Source: Pseudomonadota bacterium
GTDB taxonomy: Bacteria > Pseudomonadota > Gammaproteobacteria > Burkholderiales > Burkholderiaceae_E
Direction: 5' to 3'
DNA: 24,413 bases
Assembly (NCBI GenBank): GCA_023389175.1
Contig: JAEWEW010000100.1
Location: 1-24,413 of the forward strand
Shown: positions 8,291 through 15,605 of the stretch, in pieces
How positions within the stretch are numbered: the first letter of the stretch is position 1
Layout of the letters: each line of letters starts with the position of its first letter
Program-made: the position numbers and the translations under genes
The notes under the pieces: generated by a model
What the model saw: only the letters and a program-made list of their open reading frames with translations
Told to the model about the DNA's origin: nothing
The model's database searches: none

Positions 8291-8788
8291 ATGAAGTCGA
8301 AGAGAAGTACATGGACGGCGGGGCTGGCCGGCGTGGCGTCGGCGCTCGTCCTTTTCGCGTCGCCGGCAGGGGCGGCGGAGACGGTCAAGATCTATCGGTC
8401 GACCATGCCCGACGGCAGCGTCGTCCTGTCCGACAAGCCGGCCTCGGGCGCCCGGACGGTGGCGACCGACACCATCGTGCTGGCTGCCGCCCCCGGCGCT
8501 GCCGATGCCGAGCGGGACTACTGGCGGCAGCAGGCCGAGGCATTCAACCGCCGGCAGGAGATGCGGGATGCGGAGCGCGATCGTGCCCGCCGCCAGGCCG
8601 TGCCTTCGCTGGCGATGAATCAGTCGTACCGGCACGACCCGGCGCCGGCCTATGTGATCGGCGGCGGCCATGCGACGAAACCGATCGTCTCGCTGCGCCA
8701 CGTGCCGCGAGTCTACCGCAGTTCCCCGGGCGCGGTGCGTGGCCGCGACGGCGGCTTCATCGGCAGCGGCTTCAGCACCGCGCGCTGA
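8291..8788 (+). CDS. Small exported DUF4124-like protein
   Basis: A 165-residue protein with a clear signal peptide: a basic N-terminus (MKSKR), a hydrophobic stretch to about residue 27 and an AGA-AE cleavage site near residue 28, so it is probably periplasmic. The mature N-terminus, KIYRSTMPDGSVVLSDKPAS, matches the DUF4124 pattern of a short beta-hairpin domain common in betaproteobacterial envelope proteins, though without the usual cysteines. Residues about 75-105 are charged and helical (ERDYWRQQAEAFNRRQEMRD), probably a short coiled coil. The tail is rich in Arg, Gly and Ser. The start at 8291 has GGTGGGA upstream; the frame extends to 8129, but the signal peptide fixes the start. The function is unknown. 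A strong terminator lies about 125 bp downstream. Confidence 0.75.
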   Translation: MKSKRSTWTAGLAGVASALVLFASPAGAAETVKIYRSTMPDGSVVLSDKPASGARTVATDTIVLAAAPGAADAERDYWRQQAEAFNRRQEMRDAERDRARRQAVPSLAMNQSYRHDPAPAYVIGGGHATKPIVSLRHVPRVYRSSPGAVRGRDGGFIGSGFSTAR

Positions 8789-8913
8789 CCGGGGCGGACA
8801 GGAACAACGAGGAAACCGACGACTGGGCACGCAGAAGGCCGAGACCGCAGCGCTGCCGAAGCGCGATGGAGCGGCGGGTCGTCGGAGCTGATTTTCATCC
8901 TGGCTGGACGAAC

Positions 8914-8939
8914 CGGCCCCTTCGGGGGCCGTCTTTTTT
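8914..8939 (+). terminator. Rho-independent terminator with UUCG loop
   Basis: CGGCCCC (8914-8920), the tetraloop TTCG and GGGGCCG (8925-8931) form a perfect 7-bp stem, followed by TC and six T residues. It ends transcription from the DUF4124 gene and isolates it from the rpsP promoter 30 bp further on. No RNA gene could be recognised in the 125 bp between the DUF4124 stop codon and this terminator. Confidence 0.9.
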
Positions 8940-8968
8940 GGCGCTGCTCCGAGGCATCGCCGCCGCGC

Positions 8969-8997
8969 TTGGGCGAGCGTATCCTCCGGGCTATAAT
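8969..8997 (+). promoter_or_regulatory. rpsP operon promoter
   Basis: TTGGGC (8969-8974) and a perfect TATAAT (8992-8997) are spaced by 17 bp. The sequence after the -10 (GACGGG) is GC-rich, as in promoters under stringent (ppGpp) control. The 15 bases CCTCCGGGCTATAAT at 8983-8997 recur exactly at the rpmE promoter on the other strand. Confidence 0.8.
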
Positions 8998-9052
8998 GAC
9001 GGGTTTCCCAGAGACACTGGCCGCGTGGCCGCCCCTCATTTCGGAGATTTCC

Positions 9053-9334
9053 ATGGTCGTTGTTCGCCTATCACGCGGCGGAGCCAAGAAGCGCGCCTTC
9101 TACAACATCGTCGTCACCGACAAGCGCAATCGTCGCGACGGCAGCTTCATCGAGCGGCTCGGGTTCTACAACCCGCAGGCCTCGGCGAAGGAGAAGGAGG
9201 CACTGCGCCTCGACCTCGCCCGCATCGAGCACTGGAAGGCCCAGGGCGCGCAGCTCTCGCCCACCGTCAGCCGCCTGCTTCGCCAGGTCGCCTCCGCACC
9301 GCAGGCTGCCACCGAGGCGACCGCCCAGGCCTGA
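9053..9334 (+). CDS. rpsP: 30S ribosomal protein S16 (bS16)
   Basis: A 93-residue small-subunit protein that helps assemble the 5' domain of 16S rRNA. The N-terminus, MVVVRLSRGGAKKRAFYNIV, and the following DKRNRRDGSFIERLGFYNP are diagnostic. The E. coli protein has 82 residues; the extra length here is an Ala/Thr-rich C-terminal tail. GGAG lies about seven bases before the ATG. It is the first gene of the conserved rpsP-rimM-trmD-rplS operon, and rimM begins about 20 bp after its stop codon. Confidence 0.97.
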   Translation: MVVVRLSRGGAKKRAFYNIVVTDKRNRRDGSFIERLGFYNPQASAKEKEALRLDLARIEHWKAQGAQLSPTVSRLLRQVASAPQAATEATAQA

Positions 9335-9354
9335 GGCCTGAGCGCCGCACCCTC

Positions 9355-9903
9355 GTGCCGGAGGTGTCGTCGACCACGGCACGCTGGGTGGCGGTCGGCG
9401 TGATACGCGGCGCATTCGGCGTCCGGGGCGCCGTCAAGATCGAACCTTACGCAGGCCCGGAATCCTCGGTCCTCGAGCACGCCCGACGCTGGCGGCTGGA
9501 CCGGCCTGCCCAGGGCACTGTCGCCCGCTCGCCCATTCCGCTTCCGGTCGACATCTCGGCCGCCGCTGCGCGCCGCCACGGCGCCTTCATCGTGGCGACG
9601 CTGGAGCCGCCGCTGACCCGCGAGCAGGCGATCGCGCTCAAGGGTGCCGAAGTGCTGGTGGATCGCGCCGACTTTCCGCCGCTCGAGGCGGACGAATACT
9701 ACTGGACCGACCTGATCGGCTGCCGCGTGTCCAATCCGGCGGGCGAGGACCTGGGAGAGGTGGCGGGGCTGGAAGATCACGGCGCGCACAGCGTGCTGAG
9801 GCTCGGCAACGGCATCCTGATCCCCTTCGTCGCGGCCCACGTCCTGGAAGTCGAGCCGCAGGCCAGGCGCATCGTGGCGGACTGGTCGGCCGACTGGCTC
9901 TGA
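9355..9903 (+). CDS. rimM: 16S rRNA maturation factor RimM
   Basis: A protein of about 182 residues that assists maturation of the 3' domain (head) of the 30S subunit. RimM binds S19 and precedes the tRNA methyltransferase gene in most bacteria. The N-terminal barrel shows WVAVGVIRGAFGVRGAVKIEPY, and the C-terminal PRC-barrel shows DEYYWTDLIGCRV and ILIPFVAAHVLEVE. The start is uncertain: I used GTG at 9355, which gives the same length as the E. coli protein. GTG at 9364 is an alternative, but the GGAG directly before it is too close to act as its ribosome binding site. Translation is probably coupled to rpsP. The stop codon is 13 bp before trmD. Confidence 0.93.
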   Translation: MPEVSSTTARWVAVGVIRGAFGVRGAVKIEPYAGPESSVLEHARRWRLDRPAQGTVARSPIPLPVDISAAAARRHGAFIVATLEPPLTREQAIALKGAEVLVDRADFPPLEADEYYWTDLIGCRVSNPAGEDLGEVAGLEDHGAHSVLRLGNGILIPFVAAHVLEVEPQARRIVADWSADWL

Positions 9904-9916
9904 ACGCCGGCGCATC

Positions 9917-10681
9917 GTGGACTTCGAGGTCATCAGCGTCTTCCCTGACCTGGTGAGCGCCGTGCTGCCTTTCGGCGTGGCGGGGCGCGCACTCTCCGAA
10001 GGGCGTTATCGGGTGCGTTGCTGGAATCCGCGGGATGACGCGCCCGGGAACTATCGCCGCATCGACGACCGCCCCTACGGCGGCGGGCCCGGCATGGTGA
10101 TGATGGCGCAGCCGCTGATGGACTGCCTGCAGCGGATCCGCGCGGCGCGCGCGGCCGAAGGTGCTGCGTCGCTGCCGGTGGCCTTCCTGTCGCCGCAGGG
10201 GGCGCCGCTGACGCAGGCCAGGGTCCGGGCCTTGAGCGAAAGCGCCGGGCTGATCCTGCTCTGCGGCCGGTACGAGGCGGTCGACCAGCGCTTCATCGAT
10301 GCCTGGGTCGACGAGGAGATCTCGGTGGGAGACTTCGTCGTCTCCGGCGGCGAGCTGCCGGCGCTGCTGCTGATCGACGCCGTGGCCCGCCTGCTGCCCG
10401 GCGCGCTCAACGACGCGCAATCGGCAGCCCAGGACTCGTTCACCGACGGCCTGCTCGATTGTCCGCACTACACCCGTCCCGAGGTGGTGGACGGCATCCC
10501 GGTGCCGCCGGTCCTGCTGTCCGGCAACCATCGGGAGATCGAACACTGGCGGCGGCGGCAGGCGCTGCTGGCGACGCTGCGCAAGCGCCCCGACCTGCTC
10601 GCCCGCGCCCGGACGGCCGGACTGCTCACCCCGGGGGAGCTGCGCTTCCTGCAGGACCAGGCTGAAGACGGGCTATACTAA
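9917..10681 (+). CDS. trmD: tRNA (guanine-N1)-methyltransferase TrmD
   Basis: A 254-residue SPOUT methyltransferase that methylates G37 of tRNAs reading CNN and related codons, preventing +1 frameshifting. The deep trefoil-knot SAM site is visible as GGGPGM (55-60), LCGRYE (115-120) and SVGDFVVSGGE (136-146). The general base is probably Asp177 in SFTDGLLDCPHYTRP, equivalent to E. coli Asp169. The C-terminal tRNA-binding region includes VPPVLLSGNHREIEHWRR. The start codon is GTG at 9917, with only a weak ribosome binding site, and the gene is probably coupled to rimM. The TAA stop codon overlaps a TATACT element that may serve rplS. Confidence 0.97.
   Translation: MDFEVISVFPDLVSAVLPFGVAGRALSEGRYRVRCWNPRDDAPGNYRRIDDRPYGGGPGMVMMAQPLMDCLQRIRAARAAEGAASLPVAFLSPQGAPLTQARVRALSESAGLILLCGRYEAVDQRFIDAWVDEEISVGDFVVSGGELPALLLIDAVARLLPGALNDAQSAAQDSFTDGLLDCPHYTRPEVVDGIPVPPVLLSGNHREIEHWRRRQALLATLRKRPDLLARARTAGLLTPGELRFLQDQAEDGLY
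10674..10679 (+). promoter_or_regulatory. Candidate internal -10 element before rplS
   Basis: CGGGCTATACTAACGGG resembles the rpsP core promoter CGGGCTATAATGACGGG, with two differences. The last T of TATACT is the first base of the trmD stop codon. No convincing -35 hexamer is found at 16-18 bp spacing, so activity is uncertain. Confidence 0.3.
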
Positions 10682-10759
10682 CGGGCTTGCCTTCAGGAGC
10701 GCAGGCTTCTGCGGCATGGCCGGGGCGCCGCCCTGGCCGACGGCAGCAACCGCATCCTC

Positions 10760-10817
10760 TGGCGGGGCGCAAGAGACGGGCCTTTGATGGGCCGTCGGGA
10801 AAAACCAGCCCCGGCCA
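10760..10817 (+). promoter_or_regulatory. Structured rplS leader (candidate)
   Basis: In the 158-bp trmD-rplS gap, TGG plus CGGGGC (10760-10768) can pair with GCCCCG and CCA (10808-10817) with a one-base bulge. This encloses an inner hairpin, ACGG/CCGT plus CC/GG at about 10776-10796. Such a structure could be a translational operator or simply a spacer. It does not match any known leader that I can recall. Confidence 0.3.
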
Positions 10818-10839
10818 CGATGCCACAGGAGCATGTGAC

Positions 10840-11271
10840 ATGGATCTGATCACGCAACTCGAGCAGGAAGAGATCGCCCGGCTCGGCAAGACGATTCCGG
10901 AATTCGCCCCCGGCGACACCGTCGCGGTCGCGGTGAACGTGGTCGAGGGCACGCGCAAGCGCGTGCAGGTTTACGAGGGCGTCGTGATCGCGCGCCGCAA
11001 TCGCGGGTTGAACAGCTCGTTCATCGTGCGCAAGATCTCGTCGGGCGAGGGCGTGGAGCGGACGTTCCAGCTCTACTCGCCGCTCATCGCCTCCATCGAG
11101 GTCAAGCGCCGCGGCGACGTGCGCCGTGCCAAGCTCTACTACCTTCGCGAGCTCTCCGGCAAGAAGGCACGCATCAAGGAGAAGCTGCCGTCCCGGTCGG
11201 ATGCGGCCAAGACGGCCGGCGCAGCCGCGACGGACGATGCGAAGCAGCCCGAGGCGGGCGCGAACGCCTGA
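10840..11271 (+). CDS. rplS: 50S ribosomal protein L19 (bL19)
   Basis: A 143-residue large-subunit protein found at the interface with the 30S subunit. The core matches the family throughout: LEQEEIARLGKTIPEFAPGD, then EGVVIARRNRGLNSSFIVRK, then LYSPLIASIEVKRRGDVRRAKLYYLR. The core ends near residue 115, the E. coli length. The last ~28 residues form an Ala/Asp/Lys-rich tail that looks disordered and is not part of the standard fold. An AGGAG ribosome binding site lies nine bases before the ATG. It is the last gene of the ribosomal operon and is followed by a hairpin with 9-bp arms. Confidence 0.97.
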   Translation: MDLITQLEQEEIARLGKTIPEFAPGDTVAVAVNVVEGTRKRVQVYEGVVIARRNRGLNSSFIVRKISSGEGVERTFQLYSPLIASIEVKRRGDVRRAKLYYLRELSGKKARIKEKLPSRSDAAKTAGAAATDDAKQPEAGANA

Positions 11272-11289
11272 CCGGCGTTTCGGGCCCTG

Positions 11290-11312
11290 TCCGGCCGCCC
11301 GCCGCGGCCGGA
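11290..11312 (+). terminator. Strong hairpin after rplS (possible terminator)
   Basis: TCCGGCCGC and GCGGCCGGA form a perfect 9-bp stem around a five-base loop, 19 bp after the rplS stop codon. There is no T-run, so full intrinsic termination is doubtful. It may lower read-through into the Nudix gene or protect the rplS mRNA end. Confidence 0.4.
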
Positions 11313-11377
11313 GCGATCGGGCTGTCGCGCGCTTCGTGGTGATGCAGTGCTGGTGATCCGGTGCTCATGGTGATCCG

Positions 11378-12094
11378 GTGAAGCGCCCGGCCATCCTCGA
11401 TCCCAGGCGAGTCCCGCTGGATCCTTCGGACCTGGAGGACGCTCCCGCGCTCGCGCCCGACCGGCTCTCCATCGATGCGCTGCGCCGGCGCTTCGCCCAT
11501 CCCGGCGAATGGTCGCCGGAGTTCGTCGACGACAACTATCGACTCGGCGGCGCACCGGTCCGGAGCGCCGCCGTGCTGATGCCGCTGGTCGAGCGACCGG
11601 AGGGCGTGAGCCTCTTCTTCACCTTGCGCAGCGAGGCCCTTTCGAATCACGGCGGGCAGGTCGCCTTCCCCGGCGGCCGGATCGACGGCAGCGACGCGTC
11701 CCCGGCCGACGCTGCGCTGCGCGAGACGCGCGAGGAGATCGGCATCGAGCCGGCGGCGATCGAGGTGCTCGGCGAACTGCCGGTGTACCGCACCGGAACC
11801 GGCTACGCGGTCACGCCGGTGGTGGGCCTGGTGGACCCGGCGGTCACGTTGGACCGCCTCACCCTGGAGCCGGCAGAGGTGGCCGATGCTTTCGAGGTGC
11901 CGCTCGCGTTCCTGATGGATCCGTCCAACCACCAGCGGCGGCTGTTCCGCTGGCACCAGGACGGCGAGGAGCATGAACGCCGCTTCTTCACCATGCCGTG
12001 GCGGCCCGATCCGGCGCGGGAACACGAGTACTTCATCTGGGGAGCCACTGCGGCCATGCTACGCAACCTCTATCGCTTCCTGGCGGCGAAGTAG
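11378..12094 (+). CDS. Nudix hydrolase, CoA pyrophosphatase type
   Basis: A 238-residue Nudix protein. The CoA-pyrophosphatase signature is clear: LFFTLRSEALSNHGGQVAFP (79-98), then GGRIDGSDASPADAALRETR (99-118) and EEIGIEP. The REtrEEIG half of the Nudix box carries the metal-binding glutamates. Members of this class (E. coli NudL/YeaB) cleave CoA and acyl-CoA to 4'-phosphopantetheine derivatives and 3',5'-ADP. The ~55-residue N-terminal extension is proline-rich. The start used is GTG at 11378; it has no evident ribosome binding site and lies in a 13-bp direct duplication, so it may be translated by coupling. The CobD-like gene begins 11 bp after the stop codon. Confidence 0.88.
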   Translation: MKRPAILDPRRVPLDPSDLEDAPALAPDRLSIDALRRRFAHPGEWSPEFVDDNYRLGGAPVRSAAVLMPLVERPEGVSLFFTLRSEALSNHGGQVAFPGGRIDGSDASPADAALRETREEIGIEPAAIEVLGELPVYRTGTGYAVTPVVGLVDPAVTLDRLTLEPAEVADAFEVPLAFLMDPSNHQRRLFRWHQDGEEHERRFFTMPWRPDPAREHEYFIWGATAAMLRNLYRFLAAK

Positions 12095-12105
12095 CCGAAG
12101 CGCCG

Positions 12106-13287
12106 ATGGGCCTGATCGCACTGATCCTCAGCATCGTGGTCGACGCCATCTGGCCGCTGCGCGGCCGCACCGGGCGCACCGATGACGACGGACTCGCGGG
12201 CACCGGCTACGACGTCGCGGGGGAGCCCGGCTTCGCGCCCGCCGGCCGGTCAGCGGCCGCCGCGGATGCGCCGGACGGCGACTTGATGGAGGAGCCGCCC
12301 TATGACCCGCTGGCCGATACCGATGCCACTGCCGACGCGGTGGACGATGGCGTTGCCGGCGCCGCCATGCCGCCCGAAGCCGCTAGCCGGCCGACGGTCC
12401 CGGTGGCGCCGCATCCGCTGCAGCGACATGCCTTGCGGCTGCTCGGCTGGATCGCGCCGGAGGAACCGAATGCCGCGGGCGACCGCCGACGCCTGGGGGC
12501 GCCGGGATGGCTCGCCATGGTGGGCGTCCCGGTGGTGCTGGTGGCGGTGGCGCAGGCGCTCCTCGGGGAGATCGCGGGCATCCTCGTCCTGCTGCTGCAT
12601 GTCGCGGTGCTCTACTACACCGTCGGGCTCGGCGGGTTCCACCGTCGCTTCTCGGAGCTGCGCCTGCTGGTGGGCGCCGGCGAGCTCGGCTCGGCGCAGG
12701 TGGCGCTCGCGCGCTGGATCGCGAGCGACTGCGCGGGTCGGGCGCAGGCGGGCGCGCGATGGCCGGAGCCGCTTCCGGAGGCCGCCGCCGCCCATGCCTT
12801 GCTGGCCGCCTATCGCGACGTGTTCGCGCCGCTCTTCTGGTACGCCGTGCTGCCTGGCGCGATCGGACCGGTGCTCTACCTGTTCGCCCGGTTCGCCGCC
12901 TGCTTCTCCTTTCCATTCGCTGCAAGCGCGCTCTACTGGCTCGACTGGATACCGCTGCGGCTCGCGGCGCTGGGCTTCGCGCTGGTCGGGCAGTTCGAGG
13001 ACACGGTGTTCGCCTTCAGGTCGGTGAGCGGAATCCGGCCGGCCGTGGCCGGATCGACGGATCCGACCCTGCATCAGCGGCTCGTCCTCTGGCCGACCGC
13101 CGGCGCCGCGTTGGGCCTTCGGCTTGGCGACGCCGAGGTGGAGGCACGGCTGCGCGAGGCGTCCCCGGACCTGGAGCCGCCGTTCGCCGAGCCGCAGGCC
13201 GGGTCGCTGCAGTCGGTGGCCGGCCTGCTGATGCGCTCGGCGGTGGTGTGGCTGGTGGTCTGGCTGCTGCTGAAGCTCGTCGGTTGA
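12106..13287 (+). CDS. CobD/CbiB-family (AmpE-like) integral membrane protein
   Basis: A 393-residue membrane protein. VGLGGFHRRFSELRLLVGAG and the following helical region (about residues 180-215), the AAHALLAAYRDVFAPLFWY segment and the late LALVGQFEDTVFAFRS-like region resemble the CobD/CbiB and AmpE group often found beside orn, rsgA and the Nudix gene in betaproteobacteria. True CbiB makes adenosylcobinamide (phosphate) in cobalamin synthesis, but no cobalamin genes are present here. A regulatory or envelope role like that proposed for AmpE is equally possible. There are about five to six hydrophobic segments: residues 1-17, 137-180, 285-325 and a C-terminal anchor. An acidic Ala/Pro/Asp-rich stretch of about 85 residues (roughly 21-105) separates the first helix from the conserved part and is unlikely to be folded. 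Function is unproven. Confidence 0.7.
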   Translation: MGLIALILSIVVDAIWPLRGRTGRTDDDGLAGTGYDVAGEPGFAPAGRSAAAADAPDGDLMEEPPYDPLADTDATADAVDDGVAGAAMPPEAASRPTVPVAPHPLQRHALRLLGWIAPEEPNAAGDRRRLGAPGWLAMVGVPVVLVAVAQALLGEIAGILVLLLHVAVLYYTVGLGGFHRRFSELRLLVGAGELGSAQVALARWIASDCAGRAQAGARWPEPLPEAAAAHALLAAYRDVFAPLFWYAVLPGAIGPVLYLFARFAACFSFPFAASALYWLDWIPLRLAALGFALVGQFEDTVFAFRSVSGIRPAVAGSTDPTLHQRLVLWPTAGAALGLRLGDAEVEARLREASPDLEPPFAEPQAGSLQSVAGLLMRSAVVWLVVWLLLKLVG

Positions 13288-13306
13288 CCCGCCCGCCTCG
13301 CACCGG

Positions 13307-14200
13307 TCAGGCTGTCACGATTCCGGTGAAGAGCTTGTAGCGCAGCCCATCGATGCGTGCGTCCTGCGCCGCCTCGCGGATCGCGCAGCCGGGGTCGGCG
13401 ACATGGCTGCAGTCGTTGAAGCGGCATTGGCCGAGCAGCGGACGGAACTCCGGCATGGCATGCGCCGCCTGCCAGCGGGTCAGGTGCATCACCTCGAAAG
13501 TCTGGAAGCCGGGCGAATCGAGCAGCCAGCCGCCTTCCGGCAGCTCGAAAGCCCGGGTGTCGGTGGTCGTGTGGCGGCCGGCGGCAAGCGCCGCCGAGAT
13601 CGCCGCGGTCTGGCGCTCGGCGCCCGGCACGAGCGCATTCAGCAGGGTCGACTTCCCCATGCCGCTCTCGCCGAGAAGCAGCGTGCGGCGGCCGCGCAAG
13701 CGCGCCGGCAGGTCCGCGAGGACAGGCGGCGAGCCGGCCGCCGCGGTTTCGATGACCGGATAGCCCAGGCCGCGATAGACGGCGAGGCGCGGCGCGATGG
13801 CGGCGCGCGCAGCCGCGAGGTCCAGCTTCGTCGCGATGATCAGGCACCCGATGCGTTCGGCCTCCAGCGCGAGCAGGACGCGCACCAGCAGCGCCTCGTC
13901 GAATGGCGGCTCGCCGCTCACCACGACGCCCGCCTGGTCGACGTTGGCCGCGATGACCTTGGTGCGGTATGCATCGCTGCGCGCGACCTGGTTGCGGCGC
14001 GGCAGGACCCGCTCGATCACCGCCTGGTCGCGGTTCAGGCGGCGGAACGCCACCTGGTCGCCGACCACACAGTCCGTGCGGCGGGCCCGGACCACGGCGG
14101 CCAGCCGCTCGGCCGGTGTCGCGCGCGGACGCAACAGGAAGTTCCTGCCGTGGGCGGCCACCACGTCGGCGGTCCCGGGGTCGCCGGGCTGCTGATCCAC
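13307..14200 (-). CDS. rsgA: Ribosome small subunit-dependent GTPase A (RsgA/YjeQ)
   Basis: A 297-residue late 30S assembly GTPase that tests the decoding centre before subunit joining. The circularly permuted GTPase order is visible. A short OB-fold region (about 10-75) comes first. The G4 motif appears as TKLD at 124-127, where NKxD is usual. G1 is GESGMGKST at 177-185, the switch region is GRHTTTDT at 208-215, and G3 is DSPG at 228-231. The C-terminal zinc knuckle has Cys259, Cys264, His266 and Cys272. It is shorter than the E. coli protein (350) because both ends are trimmed. The start codon is GTG at 14200, without a clear ribosome binding site. The gene lies 69 bp downstream of the M48 protease gene on the same strand and converges with the CobD-like gene. 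Confidence 0.94.
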   Translation of the reverse strand: MDQQPGDPGTADVVAAHGRNFLLRPRATPAERLAAVVRARRTDCVVGDQVAFRRLNRDQAVIERVLPRRNQVARSDAYRTKVIAANVDQAGVVVSGEPPFDEALLVRVLLALEAERIGCLIIATKLDLAAARAAIAPRLAVYRGLGYPVIETAAAGSPPVLADLPARLRGRRTLLLGESGMGKSTLLNALVPGAERQTAAISAALAAGRHTTTDTRAFELPEGGWLLDSPGFQTFEVMHLTRWQAAHAMPEFRPLLGQCRFNDCSHVADPGCAIREAAQDARIDGLRYKLFTGIVTA

Positions 14201-14269
14201 CGACCGCTGCAGGTCGGCCGGGATGGTCGGCGGGGAGATCGGAATCGCGTTTCCCCGGGGAACCGTGGC

Positions 14270-15544
14270 TCAGGCGGCGCTGCCGAGCGCGCTCAGCCGG
14301 TCGATGCGGATCGCCGCCGGCGGATGCGAATCGTAGAACGCGGAGTGGACCGGATCGGGCGTGAGCGTGGAGGCGTTGTCTTCGTACAGCTTGACCAGCG
14401 CGCTGGTCAGGCGGCCGGGATCCGCGAGCGAGGCGGCGAAGGCGTCCGCCTCGAACTCGTCGCGCCGCGAGAAGTGCGTGACCAGCGGGCGCAGCACGAA
14501 GGTGAAGACCGGCAGCGCGAGGAAGAAGAGCACCAGGGCGATGCCCGCCGGCGGCGGGGCCGCCGGATCGATGGTGACGCCGAGGCCCTGGTAGAACCAC
14601 GGCTGCGCGGACAGGTAGCCGAGCAGCGCGAGACCCGCAAGGCTCGCGCAGAACGCGAGCGCGAGCCGCTTCAGGATGTGCCGCTTCTTGAAGTGGCCGA
14701 GCTCATGGGCGAGCACCGCCTCGATCTCGTCCACGTCCAGTCGCGACAGCAGGGTATCGAAGAAGACGATGCGCTTGCCCTTGCCGAAGCCGGTGAAGTA
14801 GGCGTTGCCATGCGCGGAGCGCCGGCTGCCGTCCATCACGAAGAGCCCCTTGGAGGAGAAACCGCAACGCGCAAGTAGGGTCTCGACGCGCGTGCGCACC
14901 GCACCCGCCTCCAGCGGCTTGAAGCGATTGAAGATCGGCGCGATCACGGTTGGATAGATGAAGAGGATGAGCAGGTTGAACGACATCCACAGCACCCAGG
15001 CCCAGATCCACCAGCCGCTGCCGGCCTTCTGCATGAGCCACAGCACGGCCGCGAGCAGCGGCAGGCCGATCGCCGCGCCGAGCGCGGCGCTCTTCACCAG
15101 GTCGGAGACGAAGAGCCGCATCGTCATCCGGTTGAAGCCGAAGCGCTCCTCCAGGCGGAATTGCCGCCAGGCGTCGATCGGGATCTCGATGAGCGAGGTG
15201 AGCACCACCACCGACATCACGATGGCAACCTGCTGCAGCAGCGGCGAGGCCGGCAGCCAGGAAGCCCAGAGTCCGGCCAGCCACTGCAAGCCCCCGAGGA
15301 GCGTGAGGCCCACCAGGACGACAACCGAAACCAGGCTGTCCACGATGCCGAGCTTCACCTTGGCCACCGTATAGTCCGCCGCGCGCTGGTGCGCATGCAG
15401 GCCCACGCGATGGGCGAACTGGGGCGGCACCGCATCCCGATGGCGGGAGACGTGGCGTACCTGACGCGAGGCGAGCCACAGGCGCACCGTCATCGACAGG
15501 ATGAGGAACAGGACGAAGGCCACCGAGAGCGTCGTTGCTTGCAT
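14270..15544 (-). CDS. M48 (Ste24/CAAX protease-like) membrane zinc metallopeptidase
   Basis: A 424-residue membrane protease. The zinc motif is HELGH at residues 280-284, and the third ligand is probably Glu365 in FEADAFA. The DSHPPAAIRIDRL motif near 405-417 is characteristic of the Ste24/CAAX prenyl protease 1 branch of M48, as is the long N-terminal membrane domain with several helices (about 1-25, 65-95, 104-122, 150-170 and 180-205). Helices also follow the HELGH helix (about 293-312 and 334-352). In bacteria, which generally lack CAAX prenylation, such proteases are thought to act in membrane protein quality control, as HtpX and LoiP do. The start at 15544 is 61 bp from the divergent orn start at 15606. 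Substrates are unknown. Confidence 0.9.
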   Translation of the reverse strand: MQATTLSVAFVLFLILSMTVRLWLASRQVRHVSRHRDAVPPQFAHRVGLHAHQRAADYTVAKVKLGIVDSLVSVVVLVGLTLLGGLQWLAGLWASWLPASPLLQQVAIVMSVVVLTSLIEIPIDAWRQFRLEERFGFNRMTMRLFVSDLVKSAALGAAIGLPLLAAVLWLMQKAGSGWWIWAWVLWMSFNLLILFIYPTVIAPIFNRFKPLEAGAVRTRVETLLARCGFSSKGLFVMDGSRRSAHGNAYFTGFGKGKRIVFFDTLLSRLDVDEIEAVLAHELGHFKKRHILKRLALAFCASLAGLALLGYLSAQPWFYQGLGVTIDPAAPPPAGIALVLFFLALPVFTFVLRPLVTHFSRRDEFEADAFAASLADPGRLTSALVKLYEDNASTLTPDPVHSAFYDSHPPAAIRIDRLSALGSAA

Positions 15545-15605
15545 GTGATAATTAGATCATGGGCGCGAACGCATCGTGCCGCATGACAACAACCACGACG
15601 GACGA

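Noticed and set aside
8789..8913. Small RNA gene ending at the UUCG terminator
   Set aside because: No promoter was found in the interval and no conserved RNA could be recognised; a 3' UTR of the DUF4124 gene is the simpler reading.
13301..13327. Bidirectional terminator between the CobD-like gene and rsgA
   Set aside because: CACCGG and CCGGTG can pair, but the loop is long, there is no T-run, and the second arm is inside the rsgA coding region.
13403..14878. Long + strand frame across rsgA and the M48 protease gene
   Set aside because: It spans two well-supported genes on the other strand and encodes a low-complexity Arg/Ala/Gln-rich product.
15547..15552. GATAAT as an orn -10 element
   Set aside because: No -35 hexamer at acceptable spacing; retained only as a possibility.
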